A stretch of DNA of 64,000 nt from Sinohyriopsis cumingii (taxonomy: Eukaryota > Mollusca > Bivalvia > Unionida > Unionidae). Below the pieces are notes generated by a model. The model was not told the origin of the DNA, searched no databases, and saw only the letters and a program-made list of their open reading frames with translations. Shown piece by piece: positions 31,231-42,548 of this stretch; position 1 is the first letter of the stretch; each line of letters starts with the position of its first letter. Both the position numbers and the translations under genes were made by a program. The stretch is from assembly GCA_028554795.2 (NCBI GenBank), contig JAPYKE020000279.1:62001-126000 (forward strand), written 5' to 3'.

Positions 31231-32212
31231 TGTCACAGATAATAAGAACCAACATTTTTTGACATTGTTGCTAGTTTCATGGCGCATTTGCCTGAATTAA
31301 GCTGTCCATTTCTTCTATGATTCATCAGAATTGTCTCGATCCTTGTTATGCTTGCCAATGCGAAAACTCATTGTCTAGGAGAATGTCCTGCCAACTTATC
31401 CTCTGTGTTTTCTTCATGCAGCCAATGTGAAAATAGTTCAGCTTTTTGGCATGACGTCTGTATACCATTCGAATTTATCGTGCATACAGCAGGGTCGGCA
31501 TTACAATAGCTTTGTTGACATTTAGGCTTGTTTGCAGATTGATCCCTATGCGCTCTTCTAATTTGCTTATAGTCTGCCAAAGACCACATTTACTTGAGCC
31601 GTTTCGGTGTTGCTTTCATCATAGATGTGAATTGCACCTGACAGTGTACTGCTGAGTTAGTTGAACTTATCCACTACCTCGAGAGTTTAGCCATTTTACT
31701 GTGATGGTAGGTTCTACATAAGGCTTTCCTGTTGTAGGTTGGTTTAGCACCAATGTCCTACTTATACTGATTGTGAGAGCAACACTGTTTCAAGCTGAAG
31801 CGAATTAGTCTATACAAATATTGGTCCCAAGCCCGAGTCGTTCTGGAGGTTGGCCAGGATTTTTTTTTAGGGTGGCAAAACTTATCAGAAGGTGGAAATG
31901 GAGTCGTGAGACTCAGAAAGAATATATTGTAGGGTCGGGGCCAAAAGAGGTTGGTAACCATTGCCATACATATTTTTGCATAACAGACACAGATTTGGGA
32001 TTCAAGAACAGTCACTGTCTTTAACATTTTGCCTTTAGTCTCCTCCAACTGAATGGAATGCCATCAATTCGGTACCTGATATCAACCCTTTTGTCACAGC
32101 CACGGTAAGCACCAGTAAGCATAACAGCGAACATCATACTGAAGAGGGGCTTCTTTGACTTCTTTGGCGACTGGATGGTTCTGATACATCATTTTAACTT
32201 CCTTCATTTACT
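31231..32212 (-). pseudogene. RTE-like LINE fossil (unit C)
   Basis: Copy of the A fossil, sharing with D and E the change cattcGaattt (near 31469) and gctgtcc (near 31303). Confidence 0.7.
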
Positions 32213-33160
32213 GAATATCGCAACTACGAATTTTGTCTGGTTTAGTATCACGGAAATAAATTAATTTTCATTGTAATTATTAGCACTTTTTCACATTTTA
32301 GTAAAGGGCATGACGCAATTATTTGTCCTCCAAAAGATAAATTATGGACTAAAATTATCATCTGTCTTCACCAAAGGTATATTATTCAGTTCGTACATTA
32401 AATAGGGTCTTCTTCTATGTTTATGCTGCAGCTCCTTATCTTATTTGGCTGGATGTTTACATTTCTTCTAAAATAAATGACACACATGTAAAGCCTTGAT
32501 GTAGTTTCAAACATTACCCACCAGCCCCACCTCCTTCCTCAAACAGCGTTCAGCTATCGGGTGTATTTCATCTGGATGTTGAAGGATGGAACTTTGCTTT
32601 TATGACGAGAAACCCTCTTGTTATAAAACTTTCCACCTACGTGTTTTATTAAAACCATTTCTATATTTCTTCAGATATCCTACCAAAGTTGTTATAAGCG
32701 ACAACGACTACTTTCTATCTTTTGTAAGCACCTGTACTGCATGATAATCAGTTTAAATTATCTTCTTGATACCAAATATTCTATATTGCTCATTTCTTAT
32801 GAAAGTGGCCTTAAGTTCCAGGATCAGTTCAGTAAACAATATAAAGTAGCCATCTGGTCTAAATATTATTTGCATTTTGGTAGATTTAGAACAATATTTA
32901 ATATAGTACATATACATATTTTAACACAGCCGTATAGCAGTGTTGGAGACAAACCAAGATAAGGATACATATTCTCTCTCCAATATTGATGGGATTTGTA
33001 CCTGCGCACAACGTTATGTGAAGATGCATCATTCAATCCTTGGCGACTTTAAAATGCCGACTACAAATCTTCAGTAATTCATTGAAGACGGTATATAACA
33101 TCATATACTAGAAAAGGGTGCGACGTCCTAATTACAATAATGTACATTAAGGCTAACCTC
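32213..33160. other. Unit C backbone III with a 33-bp deletion
   Basis: Near 32857, gccatctgg joins directly to tctaaatatt. A and B have 33 more bases there. The deletion is flanked by short GG(T) repeats and is shared with D. No gene. Confidence 0.6.
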
Positions 33161-33173
33161 AAGTATAAAAAGG
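33161..33173. other. LINE target duplication, left copy (unit C)
   Basis: AAGTATAAAAAGG, repeated at 38912-38924. The 13-bp length is typical of endonuclease-driven LINE insertion. Confidence 0.9.
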
Positions 33174-33454
33174 ATTGATTGATTGATTGATTGTTTGTTT
33201 TTTAACGGCGCATCAGCACTGTTAGGCTATTTAGCGCCAAACAAAGTGTTATTTGTATAATCTTTTAAAACTTATAAAAGGTCCTATATCGACCAGCGAT
33301 ATAAAAGAACAAATGGTTGAAATTAAAAACGGTAAGATGGTAACGGTGCAAAATAAAGCTTCCCGATCAACGGGAAATGTAAAAAAGATGAATAAGTATT
33401 AAAATGGGACGGTATATATATTGCATAAAACTGCACAAGGTGATAGCATAAAAG
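33174..33454 (-). other. LINE 3' UTR and short-repeat tail (unit C)
   Basis: After the RNase H frame, about 260 bp of non-coding DNA end in a tetranucleotide tail (plus-strand ATTGATTG... at 33174-33193). No hairpin of the CR1 kind. Confidence 0.75.
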
Positions 33455-34330
33455 TCAGAGTTTAGAGTAAATATTTACGGCTTTCAGGAACTCTATAATA
33501 CGAGTGATGTTTACAGTATCAAAAAGTTCTTTCATGCCATGCACTTTGTAATAACGATCGCGCGTAGGTTGTAGGTCAAAGCACTCTATCATAAAGTGCT
33601 TGACAGTGAATGGTTCATTGCAAGAAACGCACTCTGGTGGGTCTTCACCTTTTAGTATGTGGGTGTGGGTGATATAAGTATGACCAATTCGGATTCTTGC
33701 TATGACTATCTCCCCCCTACGAATGGTTCTGTAGGAAGGAGTCCATTCTCCTAGAGTTGGCTTGATTGCATGAAGTTTGTTATTCACGGCATCATTCCAT
33801 GATGCCTGCCACTTCTGACGAAAGAACTTTCTGATACAAGGTTTAAAATCAGTATATGGTATTTTAAAATCAGATGGTTCTTGAGTAAGGGCCATTTTAG
33901 CAGCGCGATCTGCTTTTTCGTTACCTTTAATGCCAATGTGGCTAGGTAACCAACAGTATATTATATTGTGGGAGACACTCAGCTCGGCATCTTTGAAGAG
34001 TATGTTTTTTAATAATGGGTTCTCCAGTTTTCTATTGTGTAGTGACTGGAGTCCTGATAGCGAGTCGGAGAATATGATACTGTTTAAAATATGTTTCTTT
34101 TCTATATGTTGCAGAGCAAGGTCTATTGCTCTGATTTCGGCTGTAAAAAGTGATGCTCCATTTGGTAAACGAACTTGCGTTGTATGATTTCCACAAACAA
34201 AGGCTGCAGCAACCTTTTCCTCATCCTTTGATCCTTCAGTGTAAATTCTGGTGTAGTTTTTAAATTCGGTGAGGAGTTCATCGTAAGAGTTGTGGAAGAT
34301 AGAAGGGTTTGTTTCGGATTTTTTTTCCAT
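33455..34330 (-). pseudogene. LINE RNase H and C-terminal zinc domain (unit C)
   Basis: 291 codons, same Glu-for-Asp at residue 32 as in B. Private substitutions include Leu at 61, Gly for Glu in RRxEIV and Tyr for Ser in HTxITH. The 3' end of the RT frame overlaps it in another frame (34278-34330) across the A8 run at 34315. Confidence 0.85.
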
Positions 34331-35804
34331 CGTGTAGCGTAAAACGTACTTTTGGTTGTTTAATTAGCCAGGGTGGTGTTTCGGAGATGGATGTTTTTTG
34401 AATTTTAGAAAGATCTATATTTGTAGTGTCAAGGCTGGATGATATTCTAATGCCAAAGGAAGGTATGGCGTTTGGTTTATTTTCGTATAAAGTTTTGTAT
34501 TTGGGTTGAAAAACAGCCGAAAAAGCAGGATTCAGAGGGTTTGATTTTAATTTGAGAGCATACTGTGCGGAAAGCATTTCTCTACGATGCGATAACGGTG
34601 GTTCATTCGCCTCAGCTAGAAGGCTTTCACACGGGGATGTTTTAAATGCTCCCAGAGCCAGTCTTATTCCCTGATGATGAATTGGATCAAGCATTTTAAG
34701 ATACGATTTTCTGGCTGAACCATACACAACGCAACCATAGTCCAGTTTGGAGCGAATAAACGTTCTGTATAAATTTAGGATGACTTTTCTATCAGCACCC
34801 CAGTCAGTGTGCGCTACTACTTTAAGTAGGTTAAGTGCTTTTAAGCATTTAGCTTTTAAGTTCTTTAGGTGTGGAATAAAGGTCAGTTTTCTGTCAAAGA
34901 TTATACCTAATAATTTGGTTTCCTCAACAACTGGAATAGGTGTTCCATCCAGCGTGAGGTTCGGTTCATCGTGATGTTTTCGTAACTGACAGAAATGCAT
35001 GCATACCGTTTTTAATTTCGAGAATTTGAAACCGTTTGCATTGGCCCATTTTTGAATTTTGTTTATATTTTGCTGCAGTTGTCTTTCAATTGTATGCATG
35101 TGCTTTGACCGATAACATATTAGAAAATCATCAACGTATAAAGAGCAATCCACACCAGGAGTCAAACACTTGGTGATGCTATTAATTTTGATGTTAAAGA
35201 GCGTCACAGATAAAATACTGCCCTGGGGCACACCCATCTCTTGCTCGTGCAGATCGGAGAGGGTAGAGCCCACTCGTACTTTGAATTCTCTGTCTGAGAG
35301 GAAGTTGGATATGAAAGAGGGCAGACGGCCTTTTCGACCTAGATCGTTCAGGTCATTTAGTATCCCGTACTTCCATGTCGTGTCATAGGCCTTTTCTAAA
35401 TCAAAGAAAACCGCTACTAAATGTTCTTTCTTAATAAATGCATCGCGAATAAATGTTTCCAGTCTAACCAGATGATCATTGGTGCTCCGGCCATATCGAA
35501 AGCCACTTTGGAAAGGAGATATTAAATTGTTAGTTTCCAAATACCAGACAAGCCGAGAACTGATCATTCGTTCCATTGTTTTGCACACACAGCTTGTGAG
35601 TGCAATTGGTCGATAGCTGTTGGGGTCTTCGCTATCTTTACCGGGTTTGGAGACTGGTATTACAGTTGCTTCTTTCCAGATTTTTGGTACATTACCAGTA
35701 ATCCATAAATCATTGAAGAGTTTCAAAAGAGATGTTAAAGATGATTCTGGAAGGTGTTTCAAAAACTGGTAATGTATTTCGTCAGGCCCAAGCGGAAGTA
35801 TCAT
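34278..35804 (-). pseudogene. LINE reverse transcriptase (unit C)
   Basis: 508 codons. Uninterrupted RT with FFDLEKAYD at 133-141, GVPQGS at 191 and YVDD at 223-226, then thumb and the conserved SKLDYGCVVYGSA region (about 345-357). It passes the site where B carries the DNA transposon (FGIRISSSLD) and runs out of frame into the RNase H region at 34278. The apparent ATG start is an artefact of the indel near 35787. Confidence 0.9.
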
Positions 35805-36268
35805 GGGCCTTATCTAAAGCCTCCCTAAGCTCCGATAGTGAGAACAATTGATTATAACTTTCCGAGTTGTTGGATGTGAATTTTAAACGTGACTTTTCTT
35901 TTTGAGTTTTAAGTTTTCGGAAGGCTTCTGAATAATTAGATGATGAGGAATTTTTCGAGAAACTGTCAGCAAGAATATTTGCAATGTCACGTTTTGAACT
36001 AAAGTTGTTATTGTTCAGTGTCAGATGTCGGAGAGGGTTTTGTTTTCTCTTTCCGTTTATTTTGCGTATAGTGTCCCAAACTTTCTTAACAGAGGAACGA
36101 GAGTTTAAAGAAGAAACATATTTCTTCCATGATGCTCTTTTACTTTCTTTGATTGTGCGGCGAGCTTTGGCCCGGACAATGCGATATATATTTAAGTTTT
36201 CGGGCGTCGGGTGATTATTGAATTTTTTTAATGCTTCTCGGCGTTGCAGTATGGCTTCCTTACAATTC
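35782..36268 (-). pseudogene. LINE endonuclease-RT linker in a shifted frame (unit C)
   Basis: Open in a third frame relative to its neighbours. The indels at both ends match those in B and D, so they arose before the units were copied. Confidence 0.75.
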
Positions 36269-37138
36269 CTTAGTGAGCCAAGGTTTTAGGGTTCTTATAC
36301 AGTTTGTTGAGGACTTGGGGATAGATTCTTCTGCAATGGCGGTTAAAATAGATGTAAAATGCTGAATGGGATCGTTAACATTGAAAACTGTATCCTCATT
36401 CAGCCTAGTTTTACAGAGTGTTTCGAACTTGGCCCAGTCGGCCTTCTTTAAATTCCATTGTGGAATTACTTCATCAATTGTAGAGTTATGATTTACAAGG
36501 GAGATTGGGAAGTGATCGCTGCTGTGAAGGTCATCAGCGACCTTCCATTCATAGTCCAAAAGCAGCGAAGGAGAACAAATTGTCAAATCGATGCATGTGT
36601 ATGTACCCGTGCCTGGGTGTAAATATGTAGGTGTTTTGGTATTATATAGACACAGATCGTGTCTAGAAATAAGGTCTTCAACTTTGTGAGCTCTGTCACT
36701 TATATGATTCGATCCCCATAAAATGTTATGGGCATTAAAATCCCCGAGTAAAACAAATGGCGCGGGAAGCTGTTGAACAAGGTCGTCTAATTCGTTTGGT
36801 ACTAGGTTAGTGTTTGGTGGTAAGTAAATAGAGCAAAATGTAATCACTCGATGTAGAGTGACGCTTACAGCAATGGCTTGTAAATTGGTATTTAAATGAA
36901 TGAAGCTATGAGGAGCTCTGTTGTTCACAATAACAGAAACTCCTCCTGATGCCCTATCAACATTTGGAGAGCAGGTGTTAAACAGGGAGTAGTTTTTAAA
37001 TGTGATATTGTCCGTATCTTTCAAGAATGTTTCTTGAAGGCATAGTACCGCAGGATCATGTTCGTTTAAAAGCAGGAGAATATCATTGTAATTTGCTTTA
37101 AGTCCTCGACAATTCCATTGTATGATAGTGTTTTTCAT
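36260..37138 (-). pseudogene. LINE AP endonuclease domain (unit C)
   Basis: 292 codons with N9, E36, D133, N135 and D208-H209 intact. Private Phe-to-Leu change at residue 185 (CIDLTIC). Confidence 0.9.
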
Positions 37139-37200
37139 TATAAATTTAAATGAAAGATTGTGGAGCTAGGTTAGACCTTTCGCAGAGGGAATTTGTTTTG

Positions 37201-38370
37201 TTATTTATCTGGAGGAAGTACGGGGGTGAATTTTTTGTTTGTAGGTCTGGCGTTCCCTTGAGCGCATGGAGCAGATTCTTCTGCATCCATGCTCTCAATG
37301 TCTCCAAACCTGTTATAAAGTTTGATGGGGTCATCTGACCCCTTTTGTTGCCTGTTTCCATGAGATTTATTTTTGTTTTTTGGTGATTTAGGTTGCTGGG
37401 TATTGCTGAATGTAGTTTGTGTAGATGCCGTGTTTCTCTGTGATTGGTAATGAGGGGTGTTTGAGCTTGGTGTTGAATCGGGTGCTTCTGTTTGTGTTTG
37501 AGCGTCCTTCGTTGTTTTAGGATTGCTCTTCACTACAGTGGAGAAGGATGGGCCAGGATGGGCTGTTTTCGCCTGTACAAGTTTTCTGGCTTCTGGATAG
37601 GGAATATTATTTGTGTATTTTACCCTCTGAATTTCCTTCTCCTGTTTCCAGGTATCGCAATCCTTGGAATTTGCGTGGTGCTCTTTTCCACAGTTGACAC
37701 AATGCGGAGTTGCTCTACAGTCAGCTTCCTGATGAGAATTTTCTCCGCATCGGCCACATATTTGGGTTTTAGAACAGCGGTCTTCGTGATGGCCGTATTT
37801 TTGACACTTATAACATCGAAGGGGGTTTGGAATGTAGATGTCAACCTTCACTTGCAAGAAGCCAACTTTGACCACTTTGGGTACAGTTGGCTTGTTGAAG
37901 TTGAGTACAATGGTGTTGGTGTCCTGCAGGTTATTATTACGTTTGATACGTATTCGACGGACTGCAGTGACACCTTCACTTTTCATTCCTTCAATGATAT
38001 CTGCGTCGGTGACTCCAGCCAAGTCACGACAGCGAATCACGCCTTTGGACGTATTGAGTGTGGTGTGAGCGAATGAGGTCACTGGAATATCGAAGAAAGT
38101 TTTTATCTTCTTGATATTGTCTGTCTGACCTCGTCGCTCACATTCCACGAGAAGGCAACCCGATTTCATTTTTTTGACACTCTTTGGCGTACCAGTCAAA
38201 CCTGTAATTGTTTTCTCGATCACAAACGGAGAGAGTGAAGCAAGGGATTTTGCGGCATCTTTAGATTGTATTACCATGAAGCGTGGAAATGAGTCCACAC
38301 TACATGGTTCGTCGTCCGAGTCAGATAAAGTTTTCGTACGTTTATTTTGATTTTTTTTGGAAATATCCAT
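37201..38370 (-). CDS. LINE ORF1, gag-like RNA-binding protein, intact
   Basis: 389 codons, the only complete ORF1 in the window and the only undamaged reading frame of the LINE. The central part has three zinc knuckles: C186-C189-H194-C199, C205-C208-H213-C218 and an atypical third (C224-C227-H231/232-C238). The N-terminal part (about 28-180) probably folds as the RNA-binding region found in I-type ORF1. The C-terminal part is Ser/Thr/Gln/Pro-rich. It packages LINE RNA into the ribonucleoprotein. The ATG at 38370 follows about 540 bp of 5' UTR. The stop lies 62 bp before the ORF2 ATG. Confidence 0.88.
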   Translation of the reverse strand: MDISKKNQNKRTKTLSDSDDEPCSVDSFPRFMVIQSKDAAKSLASLSPFVIEKTITGLTGTPKSVKKMKSGCLLVECERRGQTDNIKKIKTFFDIPVTSFAHTTLNTSKGVIRCRDLAGVTDADIIEGMKSEGVTAVRRIRIKRNNNLQDTNTIVLNFNKPTVPKVVKVGFLQVKVDIYIPNPLRCYKCQKYGHHEDRCSKTQICGRCGENSHQEADCRATPHCVNCGKEHHANSKDCDTWKQEKEIQRVKYTNNIPYPEARKLVQAKTAHPGPSFSTVVKSNPKTTKDAQTQTEAPDSTPSSNTPHYQSQRNTASTQTTFSNTQQPKSPKNKNKSHGNRQQKGSDDPIKLYNRFGDIESMDAEESAPCAQGNARPTNKKFTPVLPPDK

Positions 38371-38911
38371 TTTGGCTAGATTAAAAATTCAGCACCCGTG
38401 CTCCCCACCCACCAAGGAGCCCAACAAGGGGACACTTTTCAAGTGTCAGGGATACACAGATGCTATACTCAGTTGATAAAATTACCTTTGATTGACCTTG
38501 AAGTCGCCAATTTCTAAGGTCGGTAAAATTACCCCCGGATTGACCCGTTAAGCCACCGCCTTCTAGAAAGTCTTCTAAGACTTGGAAAAGGGAAAGATAA
38601 AGGACTAGAATACAGGGGCAACGGTGGTATCAAGAGAGATACTAGGAGAAAGATAAAGGAGGTGAGAGAGTAAATAAAGACTTCCTAGGGCTCGGCGTGA
38701 CCAGCCGATTTGTCGGAACCGGGCCCATCCCGACCACCCGTCTAAGAGAAGTAGAGGCCAAAGTAGTGTATTGCAGGGAAAGCCTCTGCTCAACTACCAG
38801 GATCCTTTCCTCCCCCGACACGGGACGCAACCCACGGTAAACAGGTTGCCTCTACTTAGTCGCCTTTTACGACACGTAGCGAGGCACGTCGGGCCAATTC
38901 TACAACCCCGG
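38371..38911 (-). promoter_or_regulatory. LINE 5' UTR (internal promoter region)
   Basis: 540 bp of GC-richer DNA starting CCGGGGTTGTAGAATTGG and containing GTCGTAAAAGGCGACTAAG near 38860-38880, a 5'-end motif I have seen repeated in LINEs and SINE-like repeats of marine animals. I elements transcribe from an internal promoter at their first bases; no TATA box is seen. The region is absent from B and D. Confidence 0.6.
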
Positions 38912-38924
38912 AAGTATAAAAAGG
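38912..38924. other. LINE target duplication, right copy (unit C)
   Basis: AAGTATAAAAAGG followed by AAGTGTC, as in unit A after its single copy. Confidence 0.9.
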
Positions 38925-38956
38925 AAGTGTCAAACTCTGCAAGTTATCATCAATAG

Positions 38957-39372
38957 TATAGCAAGCGTGTCCATCTCTCAGATGCTTTCCACAAACCACA
39001 CCACAGAAAGATTGTAAAACCGATCGTTCCAGAATCAGCCAGTGGTTATTATGAAACATCACAGATGAGAGCAGACCTGCTGAGGTATTGTGATTTGGCC
39101 ATTAGATCGAACACGTTTGCTGGGAAAGGGTTAAAATATCTTGACGGACCTATTGTCAAGGCTTTAGCTGCAGTAGAATTTGTGTACTCTGACGAAGTCG
39201 ACAGAGTAAAGCTTGAAAAAAATCGAAATCTGTGAATGGTTAAATAAATATTCAGCCTACGTTGAATATGTCAGATGGTTCCCTTGCTGTCACTTCATTC
39301 AAAGGGTGTTGGAACTCTATTCATCACCATGGACACATTCAGAGTGTACCTTTTCATCAGAGAGAATGCAGT

Positions 39373-39377
<5 letters not shown>
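38957..39377 (+). pseudogene. Unidentified coding-like stretch (unit C)
   Basis: Copy of A 5217-5637 with the same A7 frameshift. Amino-acid changes relative to A (for example Pro to Arg, Leu to Met, Glu to Ala, Gly to Ala, Arg to Gly in the first frame) outnumber silent ones by eye, consistent with loss of function. Confidence 0.45.
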
Positions 39378-39414
<37 letters not shown>

Positions 39415-39911
39415 TAGAACTTTGTATAGCGCCTCATCTTTAGAAGCTCTAAGCGCTTTACAATATTAGACAACACCTATAAGATAAAAAAAACATATAA
39501 TGAAATGATTACAAAAACAAACACCATGAAATTAGAAAACATAAAAAACATGCTGAAAATATATAAGGTAGGAAACATTATTAGGCTTTAAGTTTGTTCT
39601 TGCAGTCGAAAGAAGTGAGTTTCGAGAGCACTCTTGAATGGGATCATTAATGAAATGATTACAAAAACAAACACCATGAAATTAGAAAACATAAAAAACA
39701 TGCTGAAAATATTTAAGGTAGGAAACATTATTAGGCTTTAAGTTTGTTCTTGCAGTCGAAATAAGTGAGTTTTGAGAGCACTCTTGAATGGGATCACTGT
39801 GTCTTTGTGTCTAAGTTCAGTGGGCAATTCATTCGACGTTGCTGGGCCCTGGTATGCAAAAGAACGCTGTCCATATGTCTTTGTTTTCAAAGTGGGAATA
39901 ATGAGTATAAA
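39373..39911 (-). mobile_element. CR1/L2-like LINE 3' end (unit C)
   Basis: Longest (TAA)n tail of the four copies (39373-39415). Terminal RT residues and hairpin as in A. Confidence 0.75.
39498..39797. repeat. 150-bp tandem duplication (unit C)
   Basis: 39498-39647 and 39648-39797. The first copy has the variant gttTCgagag shared with D. Confidence 0.9.
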
Positions 39912-39940
39912 TTATTTAGTTATAAATATTTTGTAAGGAT

Positions 39941-41631
39941 CAAATAGACCGCACACAACAACTCCTTCGTAAATGGGTTAGAATTCTCGACCACCGGCAT
40001 CTAGGTAGAATAAGAGATTTGATTATTGTGACAGTGGGCAAAAATATATAAAGTATGCTAAATAATGTACTGAGAGAATTTCCTTCTATTGAGTGTTGTT
40101 CACGTTAACGCCGTTATCGATCGATACACTGATTTTGATTTTGGTATTATTTATATTTTTCTGTGCATATAGCCATATAAAAATTCGTTACATGTGAAAA
40201 GTGATGATATTTAGTGCGTGTAGACAATTTTGAATGATATGAAAGTCCAAGAGATGGAAGCTTACTAAAACAAGGTTAAGTAGATTGAGTTTATGACATG
40301 AATCGTTTCTCATTTAGTTGCATCTCAGTTAGTGATAACGAATATCTTAAGCTGACTATAGTCGTATGACATGAACTGACTGGACATTCCTTTCCACTGC
40401 CATTTGTTTTTCTTCAGGTTGAAACAATAGATGCATTAATTGAGAAAAGGAAGGAATGATTGTAATTTATAAAAGGAAATATAAATGCATTGATTCCGGT
40501 TTAATAATAAATTAGTGATGTATATGTTCTTTTAAATGGTAATACAGACAAATGCAGTATAGTTGTTATACAAATAGTAATTAAATATATTTAATAGATC
40601 AAAAGATCAAAATGAGCATTTCAATATTTCTTATTCCCATACCAAAAAGCGAAATTTTTTAGAATGTTTTTGGAAGTAAGCAAAGGGCTTCGAATCTCAT
40701 TGATCAGACAGTATTTGTAGCTAAAAGCAGGTAGAAATTAGACAAATTTTGAACTTTGAAATGTGATGGTATTGGGTCAACAATTTGGCCTCATTACTAT
40801 CTCAGTGATTCCTATGTCTTTTTTTTCAATCCACAATGCCTAACAAGAAACTTAGATAACTAGGCGCTGAAATCGGTTTACTCTCTCTCTCTCTTTCTCC
40901 TCCGTGTGCTGAACGCACCCATACCTTCTAAGACTAAAAATTCACTCTAGCTTTGAGTTTTTGTACAGTTCCTTTGTATATGGCGCTTCGAACTGTTCTT
41001 AGATATCAAACAAATACTTACAAAATTACCCGTGTGAAATATAAAATAACCGCATTGTTGACGGATAAATTTAAGAGGACAAGCGGAATACCATTGATGC
41101 ACCTTCTGCTGTTAATCCATTTTTGTTCATCGTATTTCGTCATTACTGCCATTCATAAGTTGCATACATTTGGTCCATTATATCAATCAATAGTCAGATC
41201 TTTCATACTAAGCAAAAAAGTAGGATATGTTTCCAGAGTAACGTCGAAAATTAGCACTGTCTGAATCAACATGCAAAACAAGCCGCAATCAAGCTGAAAT
41301 ATGAATCAAAGGCTTTTTATGGTACAGTTTAATAAGGACATTTCTTAATTTTCGCCAACCCAAAAGTGTGCCGCACTAAGTTTTCAACGTTATAGTACAT
41401 CATAAATATAGTGAATATTTACGAGAATTTGAAGTAGTTAGTTTTAAGATAGACATACTGATACATATTGGAGTAGTAGCACTCTGGCGACAACAATGAC
41501 GCTCGGGCGACAATGGGAACTAACATTACGCCTCTAGTTTGAAAACTAACACTCCCTCGTCAATTTAACATGAACCATATGTTTAACATTAGTATGACAT
41601 TCTGACCTCAAGGGAAAGGATAATGTTGAAC
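39941..41631. other. Unit D backbone I
   Basis: C/D/E variant set, with a private change ctGagagaa near 40071. (CT)n is three units shorter than in C. No gene. Confidence 0.6.
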
Positions 41632-42548
41632 ATGTCCATGTGTTAAATGAGCATCAGTATTTACAAAGGGGAAATGCAATGTTCAAACCACGTCTACTAA
41701 CCAATGCAAACTTTTGACTGAGCAACATACATTCATCTTCTGAGTCACACCAACATTTACTAACCATCACGCCGCTTAAACTCACCAGCACCTAATCTCC
41801 ACTTGAACAACACATACTCACGAACATGCCGTTTTGGTTGCCCAAACCCAAACTTATTAATAAACGACAAAGCAATGGGATGCTAACACATACACACAAC
41901 CATCCATGAAAGGGTAGAAATGATCATGCACACACATCAACAGAAGCAGCCATGAATAGCAGTACTGCTCATATACTGTATATAGAAACATATTTAATTA
42001 CTATCGTACATCTAGTGAAAGGAAAGAAATATGTAAGAGTGCTTTCATATATATACAAAGTTACTAATATATCTCTAAAGGGTAAGATTATCCATTCACT
42101 ATGCACACAAACTTGCTACCACACTAAAGGCAACGGGCACTCATACACAAAACACATATAGTTATATCCTGATTTGAGTGGGACGTCGTTTAGGCCACCA
42201 AGTTAATAGTAATTCCTACGCATTATTTGTCCTACATAAAACCCACCTTGGATAAGAAAAGAACATATTTAGAAGGAACTGACATGGCCGTTCTGAAGTA
42301 TTGGTTGCATCAAAATCAATGAAAGATATCCAGTATTCGACAGCAGTGTCTTGGTATTTAATCGGAACTATACAGTATTGTGCTGACATGCTATTACACC
42401 GAATGCATACAGACATACATAATGATTGTAGAGAATTATGTCACCAACAGAAAACGTAGTACTTAAACAAATGACCCCAAACTTAGATAATCTGATTATA
42501 AGAGGTAATTCTGGAGTTGTTTAATACATTTCGAGTATCCATAGTCGA
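41632..42548. repeat. Segment S, left copy (unit D)
   Basis: Has gaactgacATGgcc, matching B, although the surrounding backbone matches C and E. The change atgtaAgagtg near 42036 is shared with E. Confidence 0.85.

Larger units (their letters stand above)
33174..38911 (-). mobile_element. Full-length I/Nimb-type LINE (unit C)
   Basis: 5738 bp between perfect 13-bp target duplications, with the empty site preserved in unit A. From 5' to 3' on the minus strand: about 540-bp 5' UTR, ORF1 with CCHC knuckles, then ORF2 regions (APE endonuclease, linker, RT, RNase H, C-terminal zinc motif), a 3' UTR of about 280 bp and a (TCAA)n-type tail. RNase H plus APE plus a multi-knuckle ORF1 place it in the I superfamily, Nimb-like. 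ORF2 is broken by three frame changes, shared with B and D, so this copy is structurally complete but coding-defective. Confidence 0.93.
23379..39940. repeat. Tandem array unit C (16.6 kb)
   Basis: Same layout as B but without the 2.4-kb DNA element. It is the only unit here with the LINE complete to its 5' end and with both target duplications. It shares backbone variants with D and E (for example caggttg for cacgttg near 23855) and a 33-bp deletion near 32857 with D. Confidence 0.95.
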
